NCBI RefSeq assembly: GCF_000315625.1
Contig: NW_005434630.1
Span: forward strand, 6,559-70,558
DNA length: 64,000 nt
Reading direction: 5' to 3'
Source of the DNA: Guillardia theta CCMP2712
Lineage: Eukaryota; Cryptophyceae; Pyrenomonadales; Geminigeraceae
Every line of letters begins with the position of its first letter. The stretch's first letter is position 1. The notes beneath the pieces were generated by a model that worked only from the letters and a program-made list of their open reading frames with translations, was not told where the DNA came from and made no database searches. Shown piece by piece: positions 23,301 to 35,859 of the stretch. Position numbers and translations under genes: made by a program.

Positions 23301-26300
23301 TCATCAAGCTGCACGGCCTGTGCCGTAGGATACTACAAGAGCTCAGTCGCCAACGTGGCATGCGACGCATGCTCAGGCATGACGACAACAGCATCAACAG
23401 GCAGTAACTCTTCGACTAGCTGCCTATGCAATGCCGGATATGAGAGTACGGCTTCACTTACCTGCACTGCCTGTGCCGTAGGATACTACAAGAGCTCAGT
23501 CGCCAACGTGGCATGCACGACCTGTCCTCTTTACTCCTCAAGCTCTTCTACCGGCAGTATCTCAGTCAGCTCTTGCACATGCAATGCCGGATACACAGGC
23601 CCGTCGGGCGCAACCTGTGCTGCTTGCAGCTCAGGCACATACAAGAGCAGCCTCGGCAGCCAAGCCTGCACCTCCTGTCCTGCCGGCACGTCTACATACG
23701 GGACAGGAAGCACACAAGCGAGCGACTGTCAGTGTGCGGCAGGGTACGGGTACTCGACGTCGTCATCAAGCTGCACGGCCTGTGCCGTAGGAAAGTACAA
23801 ATCTTATACAGGAAATAGCGTGTGCACCGATTGCTCTGCTGGCAAGTACTCGACGGTCGGAGCGACCGCGTGCTTGACGTGTCGCGCCAACTCCTACAGC
23901 GCCGCAGGGAGCTCGCAGTCAGGGTGCGTATGCAACAGCGGCTACGGAGCGACGACCATCTACGAAGACTGCGTTAAGTGTCCGGCTGGGACGGTGACTG
24001 ATCTCTCTACTTCTCAATGTGTCACTTGCTCAGAAGGAAAGTATGCCGTCGAGTCGACAGGGGAGTGTCAGTCCTGTCCCCTCTTTACCTCGTCCGTTGC
24101 TGGTAGTTCGTCGGCGAGCAACTGCACGTGCAATTTGGGATACACGCAATCCGGTTCAACCTGTGCTGCTTGCAGCTCAGGCACATACAAGAGCAGCCTC
24201 GGCAGCCAAGCCTGCACCTCCTGTCCTGCCGGCACGTCTACGTACGTTACAGGAAGCACGCAGGTGAGCGACTGTCAGTGCACCGCGGGATATGGATCCA
24301 ACGCCGCCTCTTCCTCTGGCTGCTCCCCGTGTGCTGCGGGCAAGTACAAATCTGATTTGGGAAACTTTGTCTGCACCGATTGCTCTGCTGGCAAGTACTC
24401 GACGGTCGGAGCGACCGCGTGCTTGACGTGTCGCGCCAACTCCTACAGCGCCGCAGGGAGCTCGCAGTCAGGGTGCGTATGCAACAGCGGCTACGGAGCG
24501 ACGACCATCACTGAGGCCTGTCAAGCATGCGCAGCTGGGACGTACTCGGACTCGACGATGAACGAGTGCGTGACGTGTGCAGCTGGGAAATACTCAGACT
24601 CAGCACGATTTGGGTGCGTCAGCTGTCCTGCTTACTCCTCTTCTTCTGCTGGCAGCTCGTCGGCGAGCAACTGCACGTGCATTGCGGGATATGAGCAGCA
24701 AAGCTCCGGGTGTACTGGGTGCGTCATTGGTCACTACAAGCCGCTTGCAGGGTCATCGCCTTGCACGGCCTGTCCAGCGCACATGACGACACTCTCTGGC
24801 GCGTCTACCTCACAGTCGGATTGCGTCTGCGACAAGGGATACACGCTCAACCTCTCTTCCGGTCTGTGTGTCGCTTGTGCTGCTGGGACATACAAGAGCC
24901 AGCTTGGCTCAAGCGCCTGCATGACGTGTGGAGTTAACAAGACTTCTGTGTCCGCAAGCGTGTCAACCGCTTCCTGTGTATGTCAAGATGGGTATGGCAC
25001 GACAGGGACAGGAGATGGATGCTCTGCGTGCTCCATAGGAACATACAACCAGCAATGCGCCTCGACCTCCTGTGCTTGTCAGGCGTGTCCTGCAAACTCA
25101 CTGACTACCCAGACGGGGTCGTTGACGCTTGACAGCTGCTTGTGCGCCGCAAACTACTATGAGATCCGGTCGTCGTCAGGTCTTGTCTGCAACAAGTGTG
25201 CACTTGGGAAGTACAGCTCCATGGGGGCTAAAGTCTGTTCCGACTGTAAGATCTGCGAGTACGGTCAAGGAGCTCAAGAATGCTCCGCAGGCGCAGCTTG
25301 TGTGGATGTATGTAGCTCCAACCAGTATTACCAGCCCGGAGCCACCTCCAACTGTCAAACCTGCACGTCATGTGACGGCAAGAAGCTCGTCAGGAACTGC
25401 TCGAAGTTTGGTGATGCTGTTTGTGTTCCCAGCACATGCTCGTTGAGCTGTGACGAGGGAACATACGCGACGTCAGACTGCCCGCAGCAATGTTCGTCTT
25501 GCATTCAATGTCCTGCAGGTCAGGTGAGGTACGGGTGCGGGGGAACAAGCCCTGGCTCCTGCTACACATGCAACCCAGGCTTCTTCACGATTACCAACAA
25601 CAGCGAATCTTGCAGTGCCTGTGCAGCTGGCAGCTTCTCTGACGTGTCCGGAAGTACATCATGCAAGATGTGCGGGCTAGGGAAGTACAGCTCTCAGTCT
25701 GTGATAGGATCAAGCACTTGCTACTTGTGTCCTGCTAACTCATACACGTCATCATCCGGATCGTCTTCCATCGAGGCTTGTCAGTGCAACGCAGGCTTCG
25801 CAGGTCAAGACGGAGGCCCCTGCAATGAGTGCGCAGTTGGCACATACAAGAGCAGCCTCGGCAGCCAAGCCTGCACCTCCTGTCCTGCCGGCACGTCTAC
25901 GTACGTTACAGGAAGCACGCAGGTGAGCGACTGTCAGTGCACCGCGGGATATGGATCCAACGCCGCCTCTTCCTCTGGCTGCTCCCCGTGTGCTGCGGGC
26001 AAGTACAAATCTGATTTGGGAAACTTTGTCTGCACCGATTGCTCTGCTGGCAAGTACTCGACGGTCGGAGCGACCGCGTGCTTGACGTGTCGCGCCAACT
26101 CCTACAGCGCCGCAGGGAGCTCGCAGTCAGGGTGCGTATGCAACAGCGGCTACGGAGCGACGACCATCACTGAGGCCTGTCAAGCATGCGCAGCTGGGAC
26201 GTACTCGGACTCGACGATGAACGAGTGCGTGACGTGTGCAGCTGGGAAATACTCCGCGTCCATGCAAGGGGCTTGCACAGCTTGTCCTGCGGACATGACT

Positions 26301-29300
26301 TCAGCAGCAGGTGCGATCAGCGAGTCTGAGTGCCTCTGCTTGGAAGGCTACACCAAGTCAGAGTCGAGCTGCATGGCGTGCGCCGCCGGGTCATACAAGA
26401 ACAGCATCGGGAACATGGCATGCCTTTCGTGCTCCGATGCCGCAAGCTGCCCCATCGGAACTTACAAGCCTGACTGCCCGTCAGCATCGCGAGTCGACAA
26501 GCAATGTGAGCCGTGCATGAACAAACCTAACAACAGCGTCTACACGACCAACGGAGGTAACCGGGACGCATGCAAGTACCAGTGTGCGGAGGGATACAAG
26601 CTCAACTGCGAGACCAACACTTGTCAGATCTGTCAGCCTGGCTCGCAGTACTACTCCCCGCCTGCTGCAGACTGTAAAGAGTGTCCCGTCGGCGGGAAGT
26701 GCGACGGCTCTACCTTGCAGCCCAAAGTCGCCGGCTCAGCCTGGGGCTGGGAAGGAGGTATCCTCCGCATCCAGGCTTGCCCAGCTGGATACATCCTAAT
26801 CCGCAACGAGTTAAACTCCCAGCTGGACGACTGCAGCGAGTGTCCTCCCTCCTATTACAGCCCCGTCCCTGCAAGCTACAAGGACCAGATCCAAAGCGTC
26901 AGCTCACCGTCCGCTGTCCTCTTGAAGTGTTTGCCGTGTGAGCTGGATAAGGTCGACTGCCCGGGAGGCAGCCAGTACATCGCGAAGTCAGGATTCTGGA
27001 CGCTTAGCGAGCCGTCCACGAGCAGGCGAGCTGAGGCCAAGAACGCCTCCAGCAGCTTCAGCATCCCCATCTATCGCTGCCCCCCTGACGCTTGCGAGCA
27101 AGGCAACAACTGCACCGTCGGTCGCACTGGGGTGCTTTGCGCTCTCTGTGCTGAAGGATACTACGTGGCGGGCACGGCGTACGGTGAGTGCAGAGCGGTT
27201 GAGACGTTTCCCTCGTTGCTCCTCTCACTCTCATGTCAGGAGCACAGTGCAAGCCTTGCATGGGAAACATTGAGCGCTTCAAGACCGGAGGGCAAGTGCT
27301 TTTCGTGCTCGTGATGCTCGTCCTATGGTACGTGTTGATCCTCCGCCCGCTGCTCGGCTTGTCGAAGCCGGAGAAGCGAGCGACTAACGACGTGACGACC
27401 TGGACGAGGATCGTCTACTACCTCAAGAGAGCCTGGGAGTACCTGAGGCTGGTGATCAGCTTTCTCCAGGTCACTTCCTCCTTCACAAACTCCTACAACG
27501 TCCCTTGGCCTCTAGAAGTTCAGAACCTCTTCAAGATCGCAGCGGCTTTCAAGTGAGTGACGGAGGGGACGTGGCTGTGGCGGTGGGGGCTCAGAAGAGG
27601 GGTGGGGTGGGAGGAGGAAGAGAGCGGATGGAGGGAGCTGACGCAAGTGGGCAGGTTCGACTTGTTCGCCTTCACAGGCATGCACTGTCTGCTGTCGGGG
27701 ATGACGTTCAGCCAGAGACTCGACCTCTACGGCGTTGGGCCTGTGGTGGTCGGGGTGTTCATGCTCCTTCCCCTGCCGTTCCTCAGGAAGACAAGCCCTG
27801 CCAACGTGCTCAGAGACTCCCTCCGCCCCTGGTGCATCTTCCGCTTCAACCTAGCGAGACTCTGCCCCTGGTCCGACCAGGAGGACGAGGATGGCACCAA
27901 GAATCGTGTAGATCTGCTTGCCAAGGGTGAGGACATGAAGCCGGAGCAAGTCATGGAGCAAGTCGCACAGGTCAACGAGTACAACGCGCATGTGCAGGAG
28001 AGAGTCTGGTTTTGGTTTCTCTTCTGGTAGCTCATCACCTTGTGCTCTGTTTCTCCTGACGTTTGTGTGCTCAGGTGCTTCTTGATCTATCCTCTCCTCG
28101 CCATCTTCGCTTCCTCAGGCTTCATCTGCAAGACCGTCGGGTCCAACAAGTACCTCCTCATCGACTTCTCCGAGGCCTGCCCCGTCTCCGACGCCTCGAA
28201 GCCCATCTTCTGGAAGGTGGTGGTCATCTTCCTTGCCTACCCCGTGGGGATACCAGTCTTCTTCCTCTGGATGCTCTGGCGGCATGAGGTCCCGAGGCTG
28301 GCTCGGGTGAAGAAGGAGAACCTGCTCTTCATCGAGGTGCTCAAGGAGTTCAAGACCCGAGCTGAGCGAGACAAGGAGAGGCAGCCGGTGGTCCGGAAGA
28401 TCGCCCACCTCCTCCACGAGCACAGCAGCCACCGCAACCGCCTCCTCATCTCCGACAACCTCACACCCTCTGAGCTCGAGTCCGTCCTGCAGTTTGAGTG
28501 CGTGCGACTGCCCTTCCTCGCTTCCCCACCCTCTATCTCTCCCTTCCCTCCTCCCTACCGTTCCCTTCTCTTCTTTCTGTGCCTGCCTCCCTCTCTTCGT
28601 CGCGCCCTCCTCTTGTAAACGGGTGGAGCAGGTGGTGGCACGACAGCTTGACGGAGACCGACGATCATCAGTACCTTCGACTGGTTCCGCATGCTCCCTC
28701 TTGTCTCCATGCGTCCTGACTGCGTCGTGGCAGAAATGGCTGCACACGTCCAAGCAGGAGAAAGGCGAGGGCGCGATGGATCAGGCGCAGGAGGCAATCA
28801 AGAGAAGAACGCTCTCGAGTCTGAGGAGGTGGAAGCGAGAGGTGGAGGAGCAGCTCGGGAAGCTGCAGTCACAGGAGGTGAGCGGGACGAGAACTCAGCA
28901 GCTCTTGGAGAACAGAATCATCTGGTGCAAAAGCGCGATGCGGTGGATCCACAAGTGCCCAGCACATCTGTTCCGCGACTCGCTGCCTCCCGGGCACGAG
29001 GGGGAAGACTTGTACAAGTGTATCGTGTTCATCAACAACCTCCTCTTCGACGAGGCGCGAGACTTTCTCCTCCAGGGTCAGGAGGTGGTGGGCAGGTGGA
29101 AAAAGCAGGTCGACGATCACTCGCTTGCTCATGCGACCGCTCGCAAAGATCTAGGGTTTGAGGATGACGATGAGATGGAGCAGTACTGCTGCTTCCTCCC
29201 GGCCTCCAAGCAGCCTCTCGAGCGCGAGTCCTCGAGTTTTATGCAGCGGTTGTTCTCGCGGGACCTGAAGAAGCTCGTGCAGGAGGGCAAGCAAAACGTG

Positions 29301-31065
29301 ACGCTCGCCGAGAAAGACCTCGACCTGGTCGCTCGCTACCTGCGCATCCAGGAGGCGATCTGGGTGAGGAGCATCTGCGAGAAGCTCGACAAGGAGAGGC
29401 AGGAAGGCAGAGACGATGAGGACGAGGATGGCGTACTGGCAGTGGAAGAGGAGGAGGTCGACCCTGAGCAGGTGGAGGTGAAGATGCTTGGTCGGGGAGG
29501 AGAAGGAAGTCAAATCTTCCAGTCCAGCGAAGACGGGGAGGGCATCATTGACACAGGAGAGCTGCAGGAAGGCTTCACGCGGCAGAGCTGGCTGCGCTAC
29601 TTCATGAAGCGAGGCTTCTCCAACCACACCAGACGCGCCTTCGACTGGCTCCTCCTCCCTGGGTGGAACAGAGCCTATCCTGCGGGTCCGGCTCGGCTCT
29701 TTGCCTGGATCGACCAGGAGGGACGATGGTCGAGCATCGTCGGGGCACGGGAGGAGAAGCGGCAAGAGGTGCTGCTACAAGCAGCTCGCAGCTACTTCGA
29801 GCAGAGGAAGGCGCTGTCGCGGTTCCCCATGGCGCTGGAAGAGCTAGTCATCCGCCTGCAGGAGATCCGCCTCAAGGAGGCCGTGCTTCTCCTCGGACGA
29901 CAGCTGCAGTACCAGGGAAAGATCGCGGTCCCGCCATGCCGGTGGATGACCCAAGACGAGCTGCTGGAGCGAAGGAGCCGATTGAAGATCAAGGCAATGC
30001 AAGTGTCATCAGAAGAAGAAGAAGCGTTCGAGGACGAGGACGATCTGATCAACATCGAGAAGATAGCGGTTCATCAAGCTGGCTTCATCTTCCAGGCTTA
30101 CAAGGTGAGCTTGTGCTGCTGCTGTCATACGATAAACGTGTCAAGGTGGACTTTTGGTTCTTTGAGATCGTCGACATGCTGCGAAAGTGAGAGTCGCTGC
30201 GTGGCGTCGGCTTGCTCCTCACCTTGTCATGCGGCAGGTTCTTGATGATGGGCATTGTCAACTTCATCTTCCCCGACTCGCCTCAGCAGACAGCAGCTGG
30301 CTGCGCTGTGGCCTTCACTTCTCTCCTCCTCGCCATCTACTTTCGTCCCTTTGTCAACAGGCGGCTCAACACCTTGTATCAGCTCGCGCTCTTCACGCAA
30401 ACGCTGACGCTATTCTGTGAGCTCTCTCGTTGTCGCGATGATGGGTCTGACGGGTCATGACAGACGGGCTGATGCTTGACTTGCAGAGGTACTGGTGACG
30501 AGGTGCAGCCTCTCCTTGACACGTGTGATGCTCCACAGCTTGCAGTACAGGTTGGACGAGGTGGTGACGGGCGGGACGGAGCAGACGACCTTGACCATCA
30601 TCATCATCGCATCCAACATCTCCGTCTTGTTCCTTCCGGTGATTCTTTGGATAGCGCAAGAGGATGTCATCGACCGCTCTTGGCGCTTCCTCGTCACCAA
30701 GACTGGCCTGCGCCGATGTCTGTCACGGATGGTCTCGTCCTCGCTCGCCGCGCTGCTTGCTGATGACTTTGATGCAGGAGGCAAGACGAGGAGCAGGACA
30801 GATCAACCAGGGAGCGCAGAACTACATGCTTTACCCGTCGAAGATCGCAGAAGTTGACCACCCGACATCTCAGAGGAGGATGTCGAAGCGCAAGATGTCG
30901 TCCTTGGCCTCTCTCGCGCCCCTCACTCCCACCTCCCCGACAAGCATGACGGAAGTCTGCATGTCCTCCTCTCTCTGCACCATCGATATGACCAGCTCTG
31001 CTCCGACTGAGGAGGAGAGGATGATATTTGTGCACACAGATGAAGAGGAGATCCGGGAGGAGTAG
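20380..31065 (+). CDS. Giant Kelch / Cys-rich GCC2-GCC3 / multi-pass membrane protein
   Basis: One gene of about 20 exons. Exon 1 (20380-20944) encodes a signal peptide (LLYPLLLLLFAASPSPVMA) and the first Kelch blades. Exons to 22880 each add Kelch repeats (IYVFGGY, LIYVFGGES, IYLFGGNDP and similar). The 22911-27187 exon has about 20 GCC2/GCC3-type Cys repeats (ACxxGTYKSSLGSQAC, CxxCPAGTST, CQCxAGYG). From 27240 on come a membrane segment (FVLVMLVLWYVLILRPLLGL) and about six more, including FLIYPLLAIFASSGFICKTV, VVVIFLAYPVGIPVFFLWML and TIIIIASNISVLFLPVILWI, with long charged intracellular stretches between. The order signal / propeller / Cys repeats / polytopic C-terminus with YPVGIP is typical of orphan surface proteins in cryptophytes and stramenopiles. 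A receptor or adhesion role is inferred. Exon limits around 28500-28770 are unresolved. The last intron, 30730-30776, shifts to the terminal frame ending at 31065. Confidence 0.8.
23122..26253 (+). repeat. Recent internal duplications in the Cys-rich domain
   Basis: A 414-bp block at 24181-24594 recurs at 25840-26253 with no difference that I can find. A second block starting at about 23105 recurs 462 bp downstream and spans about 190 bp. Both start in the GTYKSSLGSQACTSCPAG unit. Identity at third codon positions points to recent duplication or ongoing gene conversion. Confidence 0.9.
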
Positions 31066-31387
31066 GAGGGCGGGCATTTCGGGTATCAGAGCCGTTCTGT
31101 TCAGAGGGCTGCCTGCCACTTCGCAATGAGATCAGCCTACACTTTATAATACACAAGACAGAGAGGATCCACCAAATGTCTACGCGCCGTCCGACTGCTT
31201 GCGAAGGAGTCACTGAATCGCACAGGCCGCCCAACGGCGAGAAGAGAAAAGACAGCGAGAACCAACCCTCATACTGCCGATTGCTGTCCCCCAAACTTAA
31301 CTGATACTTTCACGTAACTACGCGCAACTGAGACCATTCCCCCGCGCCATTGGAAGAGTGAACAAGCGGACTCCGCCCCAGTGGAAG

Positions 31388-31512
31388 TAGTAGAGTAAAA
31401 TCAAGCAAATAGTAGAGTAAAATCAAGCAAATAGTAGAGTAGAATCAAGGAAATAGTAGAGTAAAATCAAAGAAGTAAGTAAAGAAGTAGTAGAGTAAAA
31501 TCAAGAAGTAGT
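31388..31512. repeat. 22-bp AT-rich tandem repeat
   Basis: Five imperfect copies of TAGTAGAGTAAAATCAAGCAAA, with one unit expanded by AGTAAGTAAAG. It lies in the gap between the Kelch/GCC gene and the RING gene. Confidence 0.85.
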
Positions 31513-31849
31513 TCTTTTTTAAAATCGTACTGAGTTTGATTTGATTTGTGGGGTAGTTCGATAGTGTGGGGTCGGGATCCAGGGATGGTGGGTGTAGTCG
31601 CTTCTAAACTTTAAGAGGGGTGGGTTCCTCAAATACTAGGGGTGGTAAATGCAACACACAAATTATTTGGAGAATTGAGCTAATTGTGCCCCCTAAAGAT
31701 GATTTGATTCATGCTGTGAAAGATGGATATAGTGTGGGTGGGGGTACATATTATTGTACCGAATTGAACCCCCCGGTCTAAACCTCAGAGTGTCAATCTG
31801 TACCCATCAGACTGGTTCGATTCTGTAGGCACCGGTAGTCAAAACCCAA

Positions 31850-32140
31850 CGCAGAAACGCAGCACCCCACCTTTAGTTAGCAGTAGTACCCTCTCGACTA
31901 CCCCTTGTTTTTCCTCCACGTCCTGTTCATCGTGACGGCTCTCCAGGTGTCAACTACCCCACCCTTTCGGCTAAATTTCGAACAGACCTCCTTCCTGCTA
32001 CCCTTTTAGACCCCACCCTTCTCTCTGATTCAACTACCCCTGCTGAAATCGGTTTAGCTTTGGAGCACCCCTGCGTTTGGGACCTCTACCTGTATCACAC
32101 CACCCACAGAAATTACCACCCCACCTACTCAATTATTTCT
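31850..32140 (+). promoter_or_regulatory. Dense YACCCC cluster upstream of the RING gene
   Basis: The 300 bp before the ATG at 32185 contain ACTACCCCTTG, ACTACCCCACCC, AGACCCCACCC, ACTACCCCTGC and ACCACCCCACCTACTCAATT. Reverse-strand copies (GGGGTAG, GGGGTGGTAAATG) lie at 31550-31650. Confidence 0.5.
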
Positions 32141-32184
32141 ATCAGTTTTTTCACCCCCACCCCTTCTTCCTACCATCCGACGCC

Positions 32185-33378
32185 ATGTCCTTCTTGTCCT
32201 ACATGGTGCCGCTTTCTTCCTCCTCTCCCCCCCCTCCCCCCTCCACCAATACCTTCACTTCATTCTCTGCTCTCGCAACTGCTCCCGCTCCCGCAACTGC
32301 TCCCTCTTCCCTTCTGACTTCATGGCAACCCTCTTCTTCCTCATCTGCATCGACCGTGTCTTCTTTGCTTCCTTCTATCCAATCATCGGCAGCCCCTTCA
32401 TCCTCCTTGTTAGATACTGCTTTCCCCTTTGTAGGTTCTGCATCCTCTAGCACCTCCATGCATCCTTCTGCCTCTGATGCATCAGCGGCCTCATCGACCA
32501 CATTCCCTACCAACTTACCGGTTTCTTTGGCTCCTACCCACTCTTGTACTCCAGCTCCATTGCCTTCCTCCAGCAGCCTCTTGTCCCGAGCAGGCGATTT
32601 GATCCCTTCAAAGATCATTGACAGCTTTGAATCATTGTCGAATCCTTCGAATCATGGACTTTCATCTCGAGCAACGCAAATAGCATCTATTCTCCCGGAT
32701 CTAGCAGCACTTGCTCTGCCTCCACGATTTTCAGGTGATCTCTGCACCATAATGGGAAGAGGAGGTTCGTCTCCGACAGGATTCGCGATAGGCATCATTC
32801 TGGGGCCGATCATCGCCGTGCAGAAGATGGCCGGCATCATCGGGGTTGATCTCACTGCCGAATCCATGGGGATGCAGGAACCGGACTATGCCTTCTCTCC
32901 AGCAAGTGTTGGGCAGCGTCTGGACTCTCTAGAGATCTGTGAGGTCAAGCGCAGCAGCAGCCAAGTCGACCAGGAGGAGGTAGTGTGTGCTGTGTGTCAA
33001 TGTGCCTTCGAGGATGAGGAGCAAGGCTTCGTGCTACGGGGGTGCCAACACAAGTTCCACGTTCAATGTCTCTCGCCATGGCTTGAGAGAAGGCACACTT
33101 GCCCCTGCTGTCGCGAATCTCTAGGAAGCACTCCCTTAAGGAGTTCTCGGCCCACAGTCTCCATCGCAGAACTTAGGGAAGAGGATGTTCCAGCAGAGGC
33201 GTCGCCCGGCCCCGAAACCTCGGAGATAGAAGACTGTGGACATGAGGCTTCCTGTGAGGTCAAAGGTGGAAGACCAGATCTGAACGAGTACTCGGGTGCA
33301 GGAAAAGCGTTTGAGAAGAATAACCTTGAGCTCGAGCCCATGTGCTTGTCGCTAACGAAAGAGAGGACATCATATTGA
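32185..33378 (+). CDS. RING-H2 finger protein, putative E3 ubiquitin ligase
   Basis: Intronless, 397 aa from the ATG at 32185; an upstream in-frame extension lacks an ATG and lies in the promoter cluster. Residues 1-190 are low-complexity Ser/Pro/Ala/Thr. Around residues 190-225 a glycine-rich hydrophobic stretch (GFAIGIILGPIIAVQKMAGI) could be a membrane or protein-binding helix. The RING-H2 at about 271-313 has CAVC, CQHKFHVQC and CPCC, the C-x2-C...C-x-H-x2-H-x2-C...C-x2-C spacing. The C-terminus is acidic and disordered. RING-H2 proteins normally recruit E2 enzymes; the substrate is unknown. Confidence 0.85.
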   Translation: MSFLSYMVPLSSSSPPPPPSTNTFTSFSALATAPAPATAPSSLLTSWQPSSSSSASTVSSLLPSIQSSAAPSSSLLDTAFPFVGSASSSTSMHPSASDASAASSTTFPTNLPVSLAPTHSCTPAPLPSSSSLLSRAGDLIPSKIIDSFESLSNPSNHGLSSRATQIASILPDLAALALPPRFSGDLCTIMGRGGSSPTGFAIGIILGPIIAVQKMAGIIGVDLTAESMGMQEPDYAFSPASVGQRLDSLEICEVKRSSSQVDQEEVVCAVCQCAFEDEEQGFVLRGCQHKFHVQCLSPWLERRHTCPCCRESLGSTPLRSSRPTVSIAELREEDVPAEASPGPETSEIEDCGHEASCEVKGGRPDLNEYSGAGKAFEKNNLELEPMCLSLTKERTSY

Positions 33379-33466
33379 CGACAGTGTTAAGAGTATATAC
33401 ACATTAAATGACATGATTTGAGAGACCGAGGAATACAAGGGCGAATGTCTGTACAATGATGTTGCT

Positions 33467-35850
33467 TCATGAATCTTGTCTGATTCTCTTCGTCATCTCC
33501 TCCATCTCCACCTGCAGAGCGACATACTGCGATCTGCGCTATGAATCACTGAGAGGCAAACAGGTGAAGAACTCACAGCTGCCACCATAAGTCCCTCTCT
33601 TCTTCAGTCTCTCCCTCACTTCCTCCCGTTCCTCCTCTTGCTATCTCGAGCGCCATACGGCACCTGACGCTCGAGTCAACGGGATCTCAAGAGCAAGAGA
33701 ATAACCTTGTGCTAAACTCTTCCTCTCCCAGCTTCAAGACGAGAGAATGCCGAGCTTCACTTGACGCTAAGAGGAAAGTCATCCTTTTCTGCAGCATATT
33801 CTCCTCCTCGCCCTCACAATCCTGCACCCAGGCACTCACCTGCGCGAAGGAGCATGAACCTGGAGTACTCGTTCCCTGCAGCAGGATAGTCGGCAGCTGG
33901 GAGCACAGGAAGAGCGTCTCCTCCCCTCGGCGACTCGTCCAAAGTCTCGTCCAGCAGCGAGCAGTCTAACGTGGAGTCTCCAGGAGAGGTTCTGGAGGAG
34001 TCATGCGAGGAGGGGGAGGAATGCTGTCCAAAGCTCTCTGTCGCATCGACATCCCCTCGGCTAGATGTTGTGGGACTCTTGAAACCTGCATCAGCTTCCT
34101 CCCGAGAGAGGCTCGATGACGATATGGTTGAGGACGTCCGTGAAGTTTCCAAGATCTTCCATTCAACTTCACATCTCTCCTCCTGCCACCGGGACAAGTT
34201 TCCGGAGTCAAAGTTTTGTCCTTCCTCTGAACTCTGTCTTTCAACTCCTTCCGTCGATCCTCTCCTAATGAGGTTCTCTCCGTTCTCTTCCTCTGCTGGG
34301 GATTCTTTCCCTCCTTCATCTCTCAAATGCCAGCCATCCTACATCAAAATCACCCGGAGCAAGTAGAAGGAGGAACTCACCGCGCCTCTCTCACGCGAGC
34401 ATGAAAGCCCCGACATTGGACCGCTCAGTGCGTCAAGCAGCAGCATGTTACCATGCGCCACTTGGTTAAGCCCGCCCAGGTCACTCCCAGCCGTTGTCAT
34501 CAGTTCCTCAAGTGCTCCTTCAAGGTTTCCCAGCTGCCCTTTGTCTGTGTGATCCACGTGGCCTGACGTCAAAATTTTGCCCTCGATGACAAGGTTCTGT
34601 TGGTAGAACCACTCCAGCAGCGCTGCATGCCCATCCTCAGCTCGCCGAACCTTCTCCTCGAATTCATCCGCGATGGTCACGTCTGGGTTCCAAGCCTCCT
34701 CGCCCTGCAGCGCGTCCTCCTCCTCAGACTGCAGCTCGTCGAGCTTGGGCTGAAAACTCTTCCCTTCCACTGCCTCGTCTTCTGCAGGTTGCAGGTCACA
34801 GAGGGTGAGGAGACAAGAGGCGGCAATAACAACAACCTCTCGAGGGCTCGACTATGTCGGGAAGAGCAGAAACTTCTTGACGTGCGATGTCGTCAACCGT
34901 GGGACGATGGTACTGCTTCCTGCACTAGAGATTCACTCAACCATCTCCACGTGCTCCTGTCGGACCTCATTCCCGAGCTTTTTGCCGGCGGCGGGTTCAA
35001 GTGCTTGAGGTCAAAGAGGATTGGCGGCCTTTCTGCTCCTCTCGGACCAGTCAAGCACCTTCGACACAAAAGCTGCAAGTAACCGATGTTGGGGGTCGTG
35101 GGCTTGAGCTTGAGCTGCCTCCAAACCCCAGCTGCTCCTCCTCTGCGTTCCTCCTCCCCAGACTTGCGGGCGGCGGGAGGATCGGCAGGCACCTGGTGAG
35201 CTTTGTGCACCTGCGGCTTAGCCAATGCTATCGCCAGCGGAGTTCCAGCTCGCTTCCTGCCCATCCTCTAGGAGCGAATGAGTCAGAGCAGTGCTAGGGA
35301 AAAGCAGACCTGGAGGAGGGTTGGAGACCGATCGGCTGCTCGACCTCTAAGGCTGGCATGCTGTTGCGTTGTCTTGAGAGCTGGTACACGCGATCAGCTC
35401 AGCGATCAGCGTACCGAAACTGAACCTGTTGAAGGATCGAGCTGGGCCTCTGCTGGAGAAGCTTCTTTCGGCCTGGCTTTCGGTTGCGGTCTGGGCAACT
35501 CCCTCGGGACGTGCAGCCTCGGATGAGCTGAGAAAGGACGAGACGGCAACCCAGCTGGTCTCAGTCGCTGTAGCAAGTTGACAGCCTCTTGCTTCGTGGC
35601 GCCTGGAGGCAGACGTTAGGGAGGCACATCCAGTGCTGCCGGCGTTACCTGCGCCTCCTTCTCTTCCACACGAAGAAAGAGGTCGAGAGGTCGAGATCGC
35701 AGCATGAACCTTCGCCTTGTCCTGGAGGTGAGAAGTGAAAACGGAGAATGAGCTGCAGCGTTGAAGTACCACAAGTTGATCAGTAAATCGGTAGCTCTCC
35801 AAGTCAAGCTCTCCTTTCATCGTCAGATCGGCCAGTTTCCTTTCAAACAC
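33467..35850 (-). CDS. Putative C-terminal exons of the NEK-like kinase gene
   Basis: The minus strand downstream of the kinase domain keeps coding character in several blocks: 35850-35347 (FERKLADLTMKGELDLESY), 34770-34339 (KLDELQSEEEDALQGEEAW and EEKVRRAEDGHAALLEWF), 34326-33814 (acidic, Ser-rich) and a final Glu/Arg coiled-coil exon ending VEMEEMTKRI with a stop near 33467. No start codon context or separate promoter is obvious between them, so they are read as the long non-catalytic tail of the kinase gene. Exon joins were not resolved, and one of the blocks could belong to a separate small gene. Confidence 0.4.
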
Positions 35851-35859
35851 GTTATGGAG

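Noticed and set aside
23024-24259. Minus- and other-frame ORFs across the Cys-rich repeats
   Set aside because: Shadows of the repeat; the chosen frame alone has the Cys pattern, signal peptide and membrane domain.
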